Source: Tricholoma matsutake (Eukaryota > Basidiomycota > Agaricomycetes > Agaricales > Tricholomataceae). From it: DNA of 64,000 nucleotides. Under the pieces are notes generated by a model. That model worked only from the letters and a program-made list of their open reading frames with translations, ran no database searches and was not told where the DNA came from. Shown here piece after piece: positions 32,455 through 42,098 of this stretch. The stretch's first letter is position 1. Each line of letters opens with the position of its first letter. Position numbers and translations under genes: made by a program. The DNA lies in contig AP026546.1 of the NCBI GenBank assembly GCA_026075535.2, positions 3,224,001-3,288,000 of the forward strand, read 5' to 3'.

Positions 32455-33276
32455 ATGATTTTCTGTGCTGCCTGTGCATCCGCTTCTACAACCTTCCACT
32501 ATTGCCTTCCAGTTGTCATCCAATTCCTGATGTCCCATGTATGCTGGTCCCCATATGTTTGCTCGGTTCCACCACATCTCGTCATAATTTATGTTATCTA
32601 TCACTTTGATTTCTCATACCATGGTCTTGATCCAACCCCAACTATCACATCTGTCATGACCATCACCTTTGGAGACACCCTTCCTATCATAGGCAGGGTG
32701 GTGCTCATTGTTCTCCTTGGTTCCCTGTTTCTTGTCTGCCTGAACCCATTCACCATTCTAATTCCTGATAGAAATGAAGCCAGGCCTGCACCAATCCAGC
32801 TCCAATGTGTTCGTGCATACCCTGTCCTTCCAGCATATACCCCATCATCCCCTCCTCCCATATATCCATATCTCAATTACAGTCATCATTTGTCCTCTCA
32901 TTTGTCATTGTCTTCATCATCAGGTCACATCACTGTCATTACCCATCCATCATCTAGCATTTGTTTTACCTCATCGCACACCGCAGCACTCTCCTCTCTT
33001 ACCAGCCTGTCCTCCTCCATTGTCTTCACCCAATCAGATGAATCAGGAATCGTAGTCGATAAGGCTCCCCCCTCATATTCCAGTGATTCCAGTTCAGTGG
33101 GACACCAGGCCACTCCTTCTACCCATGAGCATCATTTGTTGTCACCCCAGTCACGAGACACTGTGGAAAATGTTCTGTCACCCCAGAATGCAGGTGACAG
33201 TGGAGGTGTCGGTTTGAGCAGCTCAGATCAGAACTTGGAATTGGGGAATGATACTGTGCTCACCACTGATGAATGA
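32455..33276 (+). CDS. Unrecognised ORF between Gy3 pol and the polypurine tract, one membrane segment
   Basis: An open frame of 273 codons fills the space after pol, and its stop lies directly against the polypurine tract, the position where envelope-like genes sit in some retroelements. The first 55 residues are hydrophobic and cysteine-rich. A clear hydrophobic segment, RVVLIVLLGSLFLVCLNPF, lies at about residues 85-105. The rest is rich in Ser, Pro and Thr, with a PPSYSSDSSS-like cluster, and acidic at the end. I recognise no family. The start is uncertain, and the segment may be a relic of a longer gene or chance. Confidence 0.4.
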   Translation: MIFCAACASASTTFHYCLPVVIQFLMSHVCWSPYVCSVPPHLVIIYVIYHFDFSYHGLDPTPTITSVMTITFGDTLPIIGRVVLIVLLGSLFLVCLNPFTILIPDRNEARPAPIQLQCVRAYPVLPAYTPSSPPPIYPYLNYSHHLSSHLSLSSSSGHITVITHPSSSICFTSSHTAALSSLTSLSSSIVFTQSDESGIVVDKAPPSYSSDSSSVGHQATPSTHEHHLLSPQSRDTVENVLSPQNAGDSGGVGLSSSDQNLELGNDTVLTTDE

Positions 33277-33284
33277 GAGGGGGA
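33275..33284 (+). other. Gy3 polypurine tract
   Basis: GAGAGGGGGA immediately before TGATGCC, comparable with AGGGGGAGGA before TGATAGG in Gy4. It sets the 3' LTR start at 33285. Confidence 0.7.
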
Positions 33285-33891
33285 TGATGCCTAAGAGAGT
33301 CATCAATGTTGGGCAGACAAGGGATTGGTTTCCAACAGTTTCATTTCACATGGGTACAGGTTCTGGAAGCAATGTCATGCACTGTCACATGCATCGTCAA
33401 AATTTTTCCACACTCCCTTTTGACTTTCTTTGTACATATTTTGCCCCATCATCTCCACACAAGTTTACCAGTTGACCAGGGGTGGTCAATATTCAAGTAC
33501 CCCAGGGGTGTGAGGACACCATCCACTCTATGCACTGAATTGGGAAGTTCAGGCTCGGGAAGGTTCCAGGCTGAGGATTACCAAGCAATTTCACTGCCTC
33601 TGAGGCATGGCAATTTGTGGAAGGTTCTGGTAGCCATTCATTAAGTATATAGTTGGCTCAGAAATTTGTGAAAAGGCAGTTCAATACAAATTTATACCTG
33701 ACTCACTCTCTACTTTGCCCTCAACGTCTAAGCCTTTCCAAACATCAACCAGTCATGTGTCACACGTCAAGATTGTGCATCGCATTTCTTCAGTCTCTCA
33801 GATTCTTGGACAATCCTTATCTAGCTGGTGTGATACACAGCTCCCTCTAGGAGTTTTGATCTCCTTACCCAGACCTTGCATCATCATTATA
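33285..33891 (+). repeat. Gy3 3' LTR
   Basis: Starts TGATGCC after the polypurine tract and ends CATTATA (the 5' LTR ends CATTACA). The last 383 bases match 12201-12584; the first 224 have no partner because the 5' LTR is truncated. Co1 integrase sequence follows at once. Confidence 0.75.
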
Positions 33892-35535
33892 CCGAGTCTT
33901 CAACCAAGCTTCCATTTCATGTGACTTTAGTTCTCTGTTGTCAGTGATGTATGTTCTGACTTTAAGCCCTGTTTCTCTTTCTCAGGTGAGTTCCCAGGCC
34001 TTAAGCTCAGGAAAAGAATCATCTTTGTTGTGAAGGGGTATTGACCAAGGGAAAGCTGTATAGTCATCCACTATGTCCATTACATATGAATTCCTGCTAC
34101 AAGACTTCATGACATGTGGTCCCCATAAATCCACCCACACTTTCTCCAGCTTCCTCATTGCTTTATGACCAGGCCCCTCCTCACGCTTCTTGGGAACAGG
34201 TGTTTTTGTCTGTTTGCTGAGCACGCATGATTTACAATTTGGCAGTTTAGGGGTGGAAACAAGGGGCACACCTGCGAGTGTCCCTTTCTTGGCCATGTCC
34301 CAGATGGATTGGTAATTTGTGTGGCCAAGGCACCATGCCACATCTCCAAAGTTGGCAATTTGTGCACTGAAGGTGTGGTCAGCGGTGACTGTGTGGAGAT
34401 TGAGTGAATAAAGTTTCTTGGATAGTCACAATCCATGTGCAATAAAGGCACCAGTGGATTTATCAGTAACCCAACAACCTGAATTATCAAAATGTGTTAC
34501 CACATTTGAGTCATCTGCTAGCATGCCCACAGAAATAAGACAGACCATCAAATGCAGGATGTAAAGTGCATTACAAAATATAATTGATGTGCCCTGAACT
34601 ATCTGTAGTTTGGTGTCTCCAACACCAATGGCAGCAATAGAAGTACCTCCCACACCTCTGACAGAACAAGGTGGTGTTGGGCAAAGAGTGATGAAGTCAC
34701 CTTTGTCAGGAGAAATATGTACGGTTGCCCCTGAGTCCACAATGAATGGGTGGTCATCCAAGGAAAGTTGGGATCACTTGGTCTGGTTAAGGGGTTCAAT
34801 GGTAAATGCATCCTCAGCAGGTGCAGACATGTAGTGGTTCCAGTCAACAGCGACAGTTACCTCCTCCTTGATGACAACCCACCCATCATATTCCACTTCA
34901 TCAATAGTAGTGGTGGGAATAGGATCGTGGGCCAGACCAGCAAACTCAGGGCATGATGGAGAGGATGGAGTGGTCCTGGGGTCGGTCATGACTGTGAATG
35001 CATGCCTGTTGACATCCTTCACCATGACCAGGACTTTGGAAGTCTGAGATCCTGATGATTTCTTCTCAAGTGCCAGCTTACAGGCAGCTTTAGATTCCTC
35101 AATGGTTTTTCCAGCCATACCTCCCCCAGCCTTAATACAGTACTCTGTTGTATGCACAGTTTTCTTACAACCCAGGTTCCTGCAAATAGGTGCATTAGGT
35201 GATTTGAAAGGCTTGGTGTGAGCTGTGAGTGCGATGTGGGAGCATGAGTCTTGCACTGGTCATTTTCAAGTAGGGACTGTTCATTCTCCAGGAACAAATG
35301 GATGTCCTTTGACCCATATGGAGAGGTGGCAGTGGAGGCAGCAATATCATGGGAGATAATGGAGCACGCATGGGGAAAATTGTTGCTGAGGGAATTGAGG
35401 AGGGCAATGCAACAAAGAAGGTCAGCTTTGATGTTCCCCATAGCAAAAGTGCATTCAATGAGAGTGCAGATCTTTTCTGCAGTTTTGGGGAGCAGGATGT
35501 CCTTTGTGCATTGTATGGAAAGAAACTGTCATTCA
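33892..35535 (-). pseudogene. Co1: Ty1/Copia gag-protease-integrase fragment
   Basis: Read from 35535 down: gag C-terminal part with a knuckle-like CRNLGCKKTVHTTEYC, then an acidic EEVEYDGWVV linker, protease (HPFIVDSGATVHIS, about 34755-34715), the GAG-pre-integrase domain (WHGALATQITN...LPNCKSCVLSKQT) and the start of integrase (EKVWVDLWGPHVMKSCSRNSY, then TYITDN). The frame is cut at 33892 after the WLKT codons by Gy3. It is a close relative of Co2, whose equivalent reads ELRSHEVEAWLKARG. Several stops and shifts are present. The 5' part lies at 51946-52744. Confidence 0.88.
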
Positions 35536-35868
35536 TGTTGAGATCTACACCATGAATGTGCCCTTTGATGCGGCATGCTAATTATAGCACACAAAATGAT
35601 GTGTGTTTCCCCTTGTCTGTATCCCTTTCTAATAGTCCCTTTATCATATTTTCTATTGTCATACTCATGGTATATATATTCGACTAGATAGACATAGACA
35701 CCTCAGTCCATTATACACAGACTGAGGTGAGTAGATTTGCTAGCGCTCACTTTGATCAGATCACTTACTGTACTATTTATAGCTTATTCATGTATTATCT
35801 AGGTATGAATATAGTCCATTATACACAGACTGAGTTTATCTGTGTATTATCTAGGCTGGATTTCTATA
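35536..35868 (+). repeat. Co2 5' LTR with a 52-bp internal duplication
   Basis: Same ends as the 3' LTR but 52 bp longer, owing to a second copy of the segment holding CCATTATACACAGACTGAG and TGTATTATCTAGG. A TATA-like TATATATATTC at about 35672 precedes a hairpin (35699-35729, arms CACCTCAGTC). Confidence 0.92.
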
Positions 35869-35879
35869 GGTTATGAGCC
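35869..35879 (+). other. Co2 primer-binding site, initiator-tRNA anticodon-arm type
   Basis: GGTTATGAGCC directly follows the LTR. It is complementary to GGCTCATAACC, the anticodon arm of eukaryotic initiator tRNA-Met, not to a tRNA 3' end. This matches the half-tRNA priming known from Drosophila copia. Confidence 0.75.
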
Positions 35880-36084
35880 ACTTCTGTCATGTGTAGTGAT
35901 GATAGCTATCTTGCCTAGCCACTCGACCACTCTGTGCCTTGTCGTGTGTTTCTTTGATCAACTTGTTCAATCAATATCTTATCAGCACACGTCGCACGTC
36001 TTAGATCCCTTTGTCTCCTGCTCAAGTCAAATCTCCCTCTCATCTACCATCTCGTCTTTGTCTTTTATTTTTTTGCTTGCCAGA

Positions 36085-36867
36085 ATGACTGCACCCACCG
36101 AACCTCACCCCCCATCCATTTCCCTCATATGACTTTCCACTCAATACTCCAGGGACAAGCTCAATAAGCTTAAATCCAACTACAAAGAATGGAAGGAGGA
36201 TATCAGCATTGCCTTGTCCCTCAATGGACTTTTTGAATATGTCACTGGTGAAGTACCAGAGCCCACCTCTAACGAACCCCATGCTCTATCTAATTGGAAG
36301 GCTAATTCCTGCCTTGCATACACTTTCATTGCCTCTGGGGTAGCATCATCTGAATGCTCTTTCTTAGATTCTTCAAAATCTGTTAAAACAAACTGGGAGA
36401 TCCTACAGAACCGTCACCAGAAGGAAGGACCGGTTAGGCAAGTCACTTTATTACAGCAAGCACTCACTATCCAGTGCACGCCAAATACACCTCTCTCCAA
36501 AATGGCTGAATGGATCTGCACACTTATTGAGTGTGCGTTTGCTATGGGAGATATTACCTCTATCCTCTTATGCTGTATTGCACTTTTGAATTCCCTCAGT
36601 TCACATTTTCCTCATGTGTGTTCCATTATTTCCCACGACATTGCTGCATCCACGCCATCTGCACCATACACATCCAAGAATATTCACTTTTTTTTTGGAA
36701 ATGAACAGTCTCTCCAGGACAATGACCAATGTACCGATACATTTCCTTCCCTTGCTCTAGCTGCAACCTCCAAACCAGTCAGGCCTCCTGGGACCACGAT
36801 CTGCAGCAACTGCAAATGCCCCCAGCACACTAAAGAGTATTGTATCTCAAAAGGTGGCAGTATGTAA
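36085..36867 (+). pseudogene. Co2 gag
   Basis: The start is the ATG at 36085; a stop falls at about 36130. The frame then runs to 36867 with the Copia gag pattern (LNKLKSNYKEWKEDISIALS, SNWKANSCLAYTFIASGV, NWEILQNRHQKEG). A short knuckle-like C-x2-C-x4-H-x4-C, CSNCKCPQHTKEYC, is near 36805-36846. Confidence 0.88.
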
Positions 36868-37807
36868 GGAAGTACAATTGAGGAATCAAAAGCGGTGAGG
36901 AAACAGGTGTACAACAAATGGACATCCAATACTGGAGCTCCCAAGTCTACTGCAAAGGTCCCCGTTACCGTGAAGGACAACACCAGTCATGTGTTCACTG
37001 TCATGATTGATTCTACTGCTTTGAACATGGCTGAGACAATTCTGGGGGAATTTGCTGGCCTGGCTAGCGACCCCCTTCCTCACGTGACTATTGAGGAGGT
37101 TGAGTATGAAGGTTGGTTTGTGACCGAGGAGGAGTTCTGTACCTCAGTTAATTGGACCAATAATTCTGTACCAGTAACCGTGGACGCTTTTACAGTCGCC
37201 CCACTCAACCAAGCCCAACGCACTCCCATCTCCATCCATGATCACCCATTTTATGTTGACACTGGAGCCACCATATTTCTCCTGATCAATCAGATTTCAT
37301 CACACTTCACGCTATTACCCCACCATCAGTTCAAGGCATCAGGGGTTCTTCTATCTCCACAATCGGCATGGGAGATATCAAACTCCACATTGCCCGAGGC
37401 GCATCAATCATTTTACATAATGCACTCTATGTTCCAAATGCAGTGGTGCGCTTGATCTCAGTTAGCTTGCTTATGAAGGATTTGAATGCTGTAGCACATT
37501 TTGATGAATCATCGTGCTGGATCACAAATAAGTCCACTGGTGCCCACATAGCCCAAGGCATCCTGTCACCCAACAAGAAACTTTATTCTCTCTTACTACA
37601 CTCCACCTCTGCCAAACATGTCTTCACTGTCCACTCAGCCCCTAACATTATCACCTGGCATCGCTGTCTAGGGCATGCGAACTATCAAGCTTTGCAAGAC
37701 ATGGCACGAAAAGGGACAATTGCTGGTATGCCTGCACAATCCTCCTTTAAACCTCCTAAATGTGAATCTTGCATCCTTGGAAAACAGACCCACTCACCTG
37801 TTCCTAA
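36868..37807 (+). pseudogene. Co2 protease and GAG-pre-integrase
   Basis: Protease motif HPFYVDTGATI at about 37240-37275, then a frame change near 37320. The GAG-pre-integrase domain is open at 37368-37807 (ALYVPNAVVRLISVSLL, ITWHRCLGHANYQALQDMA, CESCILGKQTHSPVPK). The frame is interrupted within Pro-Lys by the Harbinger-like element and resumes at 38517. Confidence 0.88.
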
Positions 37808-38516
37808 GGGCCCATTCGGGTCCCCGGTATAGCTCTGCCTTGCCATACGCCTTCACTTTGTAAGCTACGAAAATGATTGATTTCTCGGGACCTTCCGAAA
37901 CACGTAGTGTGTCACACCAAGTAATGCTTCTGATCGCGTAGTAAACTGACATGGTGGGAGGGAGGGGGTAATGCAAGCCATTGAGCATGTTGGGTATTTT
38001 GTAAAAATTATAATTATACTTCTTATCTATGAAATTCATTTTCTTGTACACAAAAATCATAACAAGTGCACCCACAACACAGAAATACTTTTGACAACAA
38101 TCAAGCCGGTCAAGTTCAAAGAGATAATTGTTCAAAAATTATAAATATATATATATATTGGTCACTTTGCATGTCGTGAAGAACAGGGATGAAGAAGTTA
38201 CTGCAGTCGCATCTTGGGCAACATCACCATGGGGTTCTCAGCCTCATATTATGTTGAAGAATGTAATGTTGAGAAACATTATAAATACTATACAAAGGTT
38301 ACAAATGAATAAAATGATGATTCTAATTCAAAATTTAACCAATGTCGACGATGGCAAACCTCAGAGTGCGATTGTCACAACTGCTTGGCTTGCCGAGGTT
38401 CCATCAGCAGGATTTGAATTATGTCATCAGGGGTTTGGCTGCCAGGAGCTGACCAAGGCATACACCCTGAATTTTGGCAGGGGAGCCAAGCAAATACTGG
38501 GGACCCGAATGGGCCC
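37808..38516. mobile_element. Non-autonomous PIF/Harbinger-like element (709 bp)
   Basis: Inverted ends GGGCCCATTCGGGTCCCC at 37808 and, read inward from 38516, the same 18 bases, extending to GTAT with one mismatch. The flanks are the 3-bp duplication TAA (37805-37807 and 38517-38519), the target typical of PIF/Harbinger. The Co2 reading frame continues across it (VPK then KCIEG). No transposase; AT-rich interior. Confidence 0.85.
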
Positions 38517-39082
38517 TAAGAAGTGCATAGAGGGGGAAGGACATAGAGCTACATGAAAATTGGAAAAAGTTTGGGTAGATCTTTCAGGACCGCATGATGT
38601 AAAGTCACGTTCCAGGAATTCATACATCATGAACATCATGGATGATTGTACCTCACACCCATGGTCCATACCACTTAAGCATAAGGATGACACATTTCCT
38701 GAACTCAAGGCATGGGAGCTAGCACGAGAAAAGGAGACTGGCCTGCAAGTCGGAACATACATCACAGACAATGGAGAACTCAGGTCACATGAAGTTGAAG
38801 CCTGGCTAAAGGCAAGAGGAACTGATCATAAATTCACTGCACCTTATACTTCAGCTCACATTGGTCATGTAGAACATATGCACAGGACGCTAATGGGGAA
38901 GGCATGCACCATGCACATTTACGCCAACTTACCGTCTTATCTTTGGGATGAACTTTACTTAACAGCTTCTCTCCTGCATGCCAAGACTACAACAAATTCA
39001 CTAAAAGGCTCTACCCCTTGGGAGAAATGGCACGGACAACAACCCAATTACTCTTACATGAGGGAGATTGGTTGTAAAGCAT
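38517..39082 (+). pseudogene. Co2 integrase, N-terminal part
   Basis: After the Harbinger-like insertion the frame gives KCIEGEGHRA, one stop, then the Copia integrase core from 38560: WVDLSGPHDVKS with the first catalytic Asp, TYITDNGELRS with the second, and HVEHMHRTLMGKA with the Glu. It continues to IGCKA at 39082, where Gy4 is inserted, and resumes with YIFIQNRNNPKI at 49390. Confidence 0.9.
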
Positions 39083-40248
39083 TGATGATGCTCAACCTGG
39101 GAACTGCCAATGAGGCAATCGATGATGTTTGCGACGAGTCAGAGGAGGGTTGCGAGATGTTCCAAAAGTTCGTGGTCAAACCTCTGAGAAGATTACTAGT
39201 TAACACTAGTCATGAAGGTAGTGTTATGAGAGACAAAGGTGTTTGTTGTGGTCCGATTGAGTATCGATCGATATTGAGGGTGATCGACAAGATCGACGGT
39301 GAACGAGTTTTATCGTCGATGGTCGATATGTGAATTATGGGGACCTTTCGATAGGTCAATGGTATATGAAGGGTGCAGCAAACTGCTATGAAGTGTTGGA
39401 AGGGTTGCTAGAACTAATGACGAGAGGATCGAGGGAGGATCGAGGATGCGACGATTGCAGAGGTTTCTCGTCGATTGAGAAAACCCGCAGAGACTTAGAT
39501 TGTTTTTAGAAAGTTGATTGGATGCTTAGAACTGTATACGAGATGATATGTGAAGACAATTTCTTGTTGTTTTCAAGTAGATACTACAGAGTTTTATATG
39601 TTTTAAAGAAACTTCCTAAAATGGAATGAGAAACATGTGTAGAACATGAGGCAAAAGATATGAGTTAAGGCACAAGGCCATAAAGGAGACTGGAATCCGA
39701 ACAAGAAAGATATATATATCATATGATGAAAGAGTAATAAAAGAAAAGAACTAAAAGAGACTGTCCTTTGTGTATAAACTGTGCTAAGTCTCGCAATAAT
39801 GCGTCCAGCAGGTTCTGTGCACGATAGGGACTTGGAATGAGGCTGACCTATGATCAGCAGGTTTGAGCACGAGTTGGAATACGTCCTAGTGCATGGTCTT
39901 CCACCATTTAGATAACGAAGGCGGCGCCCAATGTCACTCGTAGTTTCTCGATATCGATCAATGACACTCGACGATGCTCGATCGCGGTTGTGGCTTGTTC
40001 GAAGTTGGTCGGGGATGTTCAATGGTCATGTAGGGGAATCTTAGTGACTTTCGGGGTAGTCCTAAGGTTGTGCGATGTGGGCTTTTGATATGATCAATGT
40101 CGCTGGTGATGTTTCAATGTGGTCGATATGATATCGCGATCGATAGAGTGGGTCACACTGCGTCTGGGACATCATAGGAGTTAGCCGATGTGATTAGAAT
40201 GATGCTAAAGTGGTGAATCGGTCCTTGAGCCAAGGAGACGACCTATCA
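39083..40248 (-). repeat. Gy4 3' LTR (left in window)
   Basis: 1166-bp direct repeat with 48214-49389. Differences are mostly transitions plus a 10-bp indel near the plus-strand start (GGGAACTGCC against a version with AAACCACCAG added). Confidence 0.95.
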
Positions 40249-40267
40249 TCCTCCCCCTTACTGAAAT
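40249..40267 (-). other. Gy4 3' polypurine tract
   Basis: On the minus strand ATTTCAGTAAGGGGGAGGA directly abuts the LTR start TGATAGG. The same 19 bases recur at 43516-43534. Confidence 0.85.
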
Positions 40268-40396
40268 TCTGACCGTCCCGGTCAGTCAAGCCGAAACAAC
40301 CGGGTCATGTGACATTGTTGATCGCTGATTTAAGATGTGTCATGGTTTGAACTTTTCTCTTTTTATTCGATCTCTTCCATCCATCTCCTTGACAAC

Positions 40397-41771
40397 ATGT
40401 CTATCCTCGCCGAACTCGCTCTTCCCATCCTCGAACACGCAAAATCAATGCCCGAGGCTGGCAAAGCCAAAGAGTTGGACTTTGAAGTGTGGGGTCATGT
40501 TTTTTGTGAGAAAATGGTATGTCCTTCCCTTTTCTTGGGTTTATCTGCTTCCTAATCTTGTTTGATAGGCTGAATACGACGACCTGATCGAATCGTTCGA
40601 TGAGGCATGCGACAAACATGTGCAGGCGACGTTAGATGAGGCAGTCAGCCTCTTTGTACCATTTGCTCACAAGGATTGGGTTTTGTGGGGTGGGAAGTAT
40701 CTTTTTGTGGAGTATTCAAGGAAGGTTGAGGAAGAGAGGAAGAGAGAGGAGGAGAGGGAGGCTCGGCAGGTGGCCGTCGAGGCAAAAGCAAAGAGGATCG
40801 AGGAACAACGAGATGCGCTGGTCAAGGCACGTCGAGCTTTCTTGGCCAAAGTCCAGGCCAAAACCGTTTCAAAGGACGAATTCCGCGATCGTACAGCTGC
40901 ACTCGAGCTGATGCGCCTCTCGATCGATCGGGACGAGGCCGCAGACGAAGCAGTGCCCCTGGTCGATGACAGCAAGTCATCGAGAAGAGGAAGGCAGATG
41001 AGATGGATGAGGAGGAAGAAGGTGAGGACGAGTTGGATGAAGAACCTGTGGTCGCAAAGCGGGTGCGATTGGAGGAGGGTGATCTGATCACCTTCCATGG
41101 GCTGGTAAGTAGTCATCTCCTTTCGATATCGTTCAAGCTAATCACGCTCCCGATATTGCTTTAGTGTGATCGTTGCGCCAGGCTGAAAATGGCTCCGGAA
41201 TGCGTCGTCAAGAAGGGCGCCCCAAAGTGCAAGAAATGCACTCAGGGGCTGCAGGGGTGCTACTGGGAGGGAGTATCGAAGCAAGGACTCCATCGAGGCA
41301 AATCGAGGAAAATGGCAGGCTCTAAACGAGCTACAAAGGGTGCTGAGGAGTTGACGGAGGTGTCTACTCCTCGACGTAGTAAGTGATCCTTTTCGATCCA
41401 CGAGTACGATTGCTAATCTGTATGATTCATTAGCCATATGCATTCGGGCTATCCAGCCCATCCAAAATGCAGAGGCTGGGCCCTCAAAACTCGATGAGCA
41501 CCCAAAACGAATGGTGAAGGCAAAGCCGAAGACAGCTGAGAAGGAGAAGGGGAAGGGAAAGGGGAAAGGGAAAGCATGAGAAGTTGAACCTGAGGTTGTG
41601 GGTATGGTCGAGGAAGCATCGATGGCGGTGGAGGACGAAATGATGCAGTCGGATGCAGCAAGACTCCGTTGTCGATATCTCGTGGAAGTGCTGGTGCACA
41701 AGAAGTTGGAAGTGGAAGTGTTGATGGAGGAAATAGAGGTGTTGGAGAGGAAGTGGGAGGAATCCCAGTAG
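40397..41771 (+). pseudogene. Antisense four-exon gene inside Gy4: coiled-coil protein with a zinc-cluster-like cysteine motif
   Basis: The start is the ATG at 40397 (MSILAELALPILEHAKSMPE). Introns fitting GT...AG with branch-like CTAAT lie at 40517-40568 (52 nt), 41105-41164 (60 nt) and 41379-41433 (55 nt). Exon 2 encodes a long Glu/Arg/Lys-rich coiled coil (RKVEEERKREEEREARQ) and an acidic tail. Exon 3 opens with six cysteines spaced C-x2-C-x8-C-x8-C-x2-C-x6-C, close to fungal Zn2Cys6 DNA-binding domains. Exon 4 is Lys/Gly-rich, then a second helix, ending at the TAG at 41771. Two lesions: a one-base loss near 40976 and TGA for CGA at about 41578. It faces Gy4 pol tail to tail. The role is unknown; DNA binding is an inference. 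Confidence 0.7.
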
Positions 41772-42098
41772 AATTCTGTTTTTATCGTTTTAATTTTATC
41801 ATTTTTTGTGTGTCTGAGCGAGATAAGGTTGAAATGAGAAATATCACGTGTGATTGAAGCCAGGAAATGTAAGATATATGCAAAGAAACATAGGAAAGAG
41901 AGAAAAAAAAAGAAAGTAAGATGGACGATTCATCAAAACAAGACATAGGGGAAAGGCTCAGAACTCCTTCATAGCCAAAAAACCCTGTCGAGCTTGCGTG
42001 AACACGTTTCGAACGATATCACAACTTGTAATAGTACACTGTTATAAAATCAAGAGTTTGTTTCAATATCGCAAGTAGAAAAAGAAAAGAAAAATGGT
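41772..42098. other. Non-coding gap between the antisense gene and Gy4 integrase
   Basis: AT-rich, with an A/G-rich stretch at 41890-41925. The convergent transcripts of the two gene sets would end here. No reading frame or repeat is seen. Confidence 0.5.

Larger units (their letters stand above)
12201..33891 (+). mobile_element. Gy3: Ty3/Gypsy element without chromodomain, 5'-truncated, split by TIR13
   Basis: The 3' LTR (33285-33891) is preceded by a polypurine tract. The 5' LTR retains only its last 384 bases (12201-12584), matching 33509-33891. A primer site, gag with zinc knuckle, a decayed protease, RT, RNase H and integrase follow in plus orientation. The integrase and RT resemble those of Gy4, so the two belong to one lineage. 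An insertion of 13.2 kb interrupts RT. No target duplication can be tested, because the left flank (Gy0) joins the LTR internally. The right flank is Co1 integrase. Confidence 0.85.

Noticed and set aside
12201..33891. Gy3 as an intact insertion with TGTG...TATA LTRs of 384 bp
   Set aside because: The flanks do not match and the polypurine tract lies 224 bases further out, so 12201 is a truncation point.
35251..35555. Plus-strand frames of 96 and 68 codons
   Set aside because: Antisense to Co1 gag and running into the Co2 LTR.
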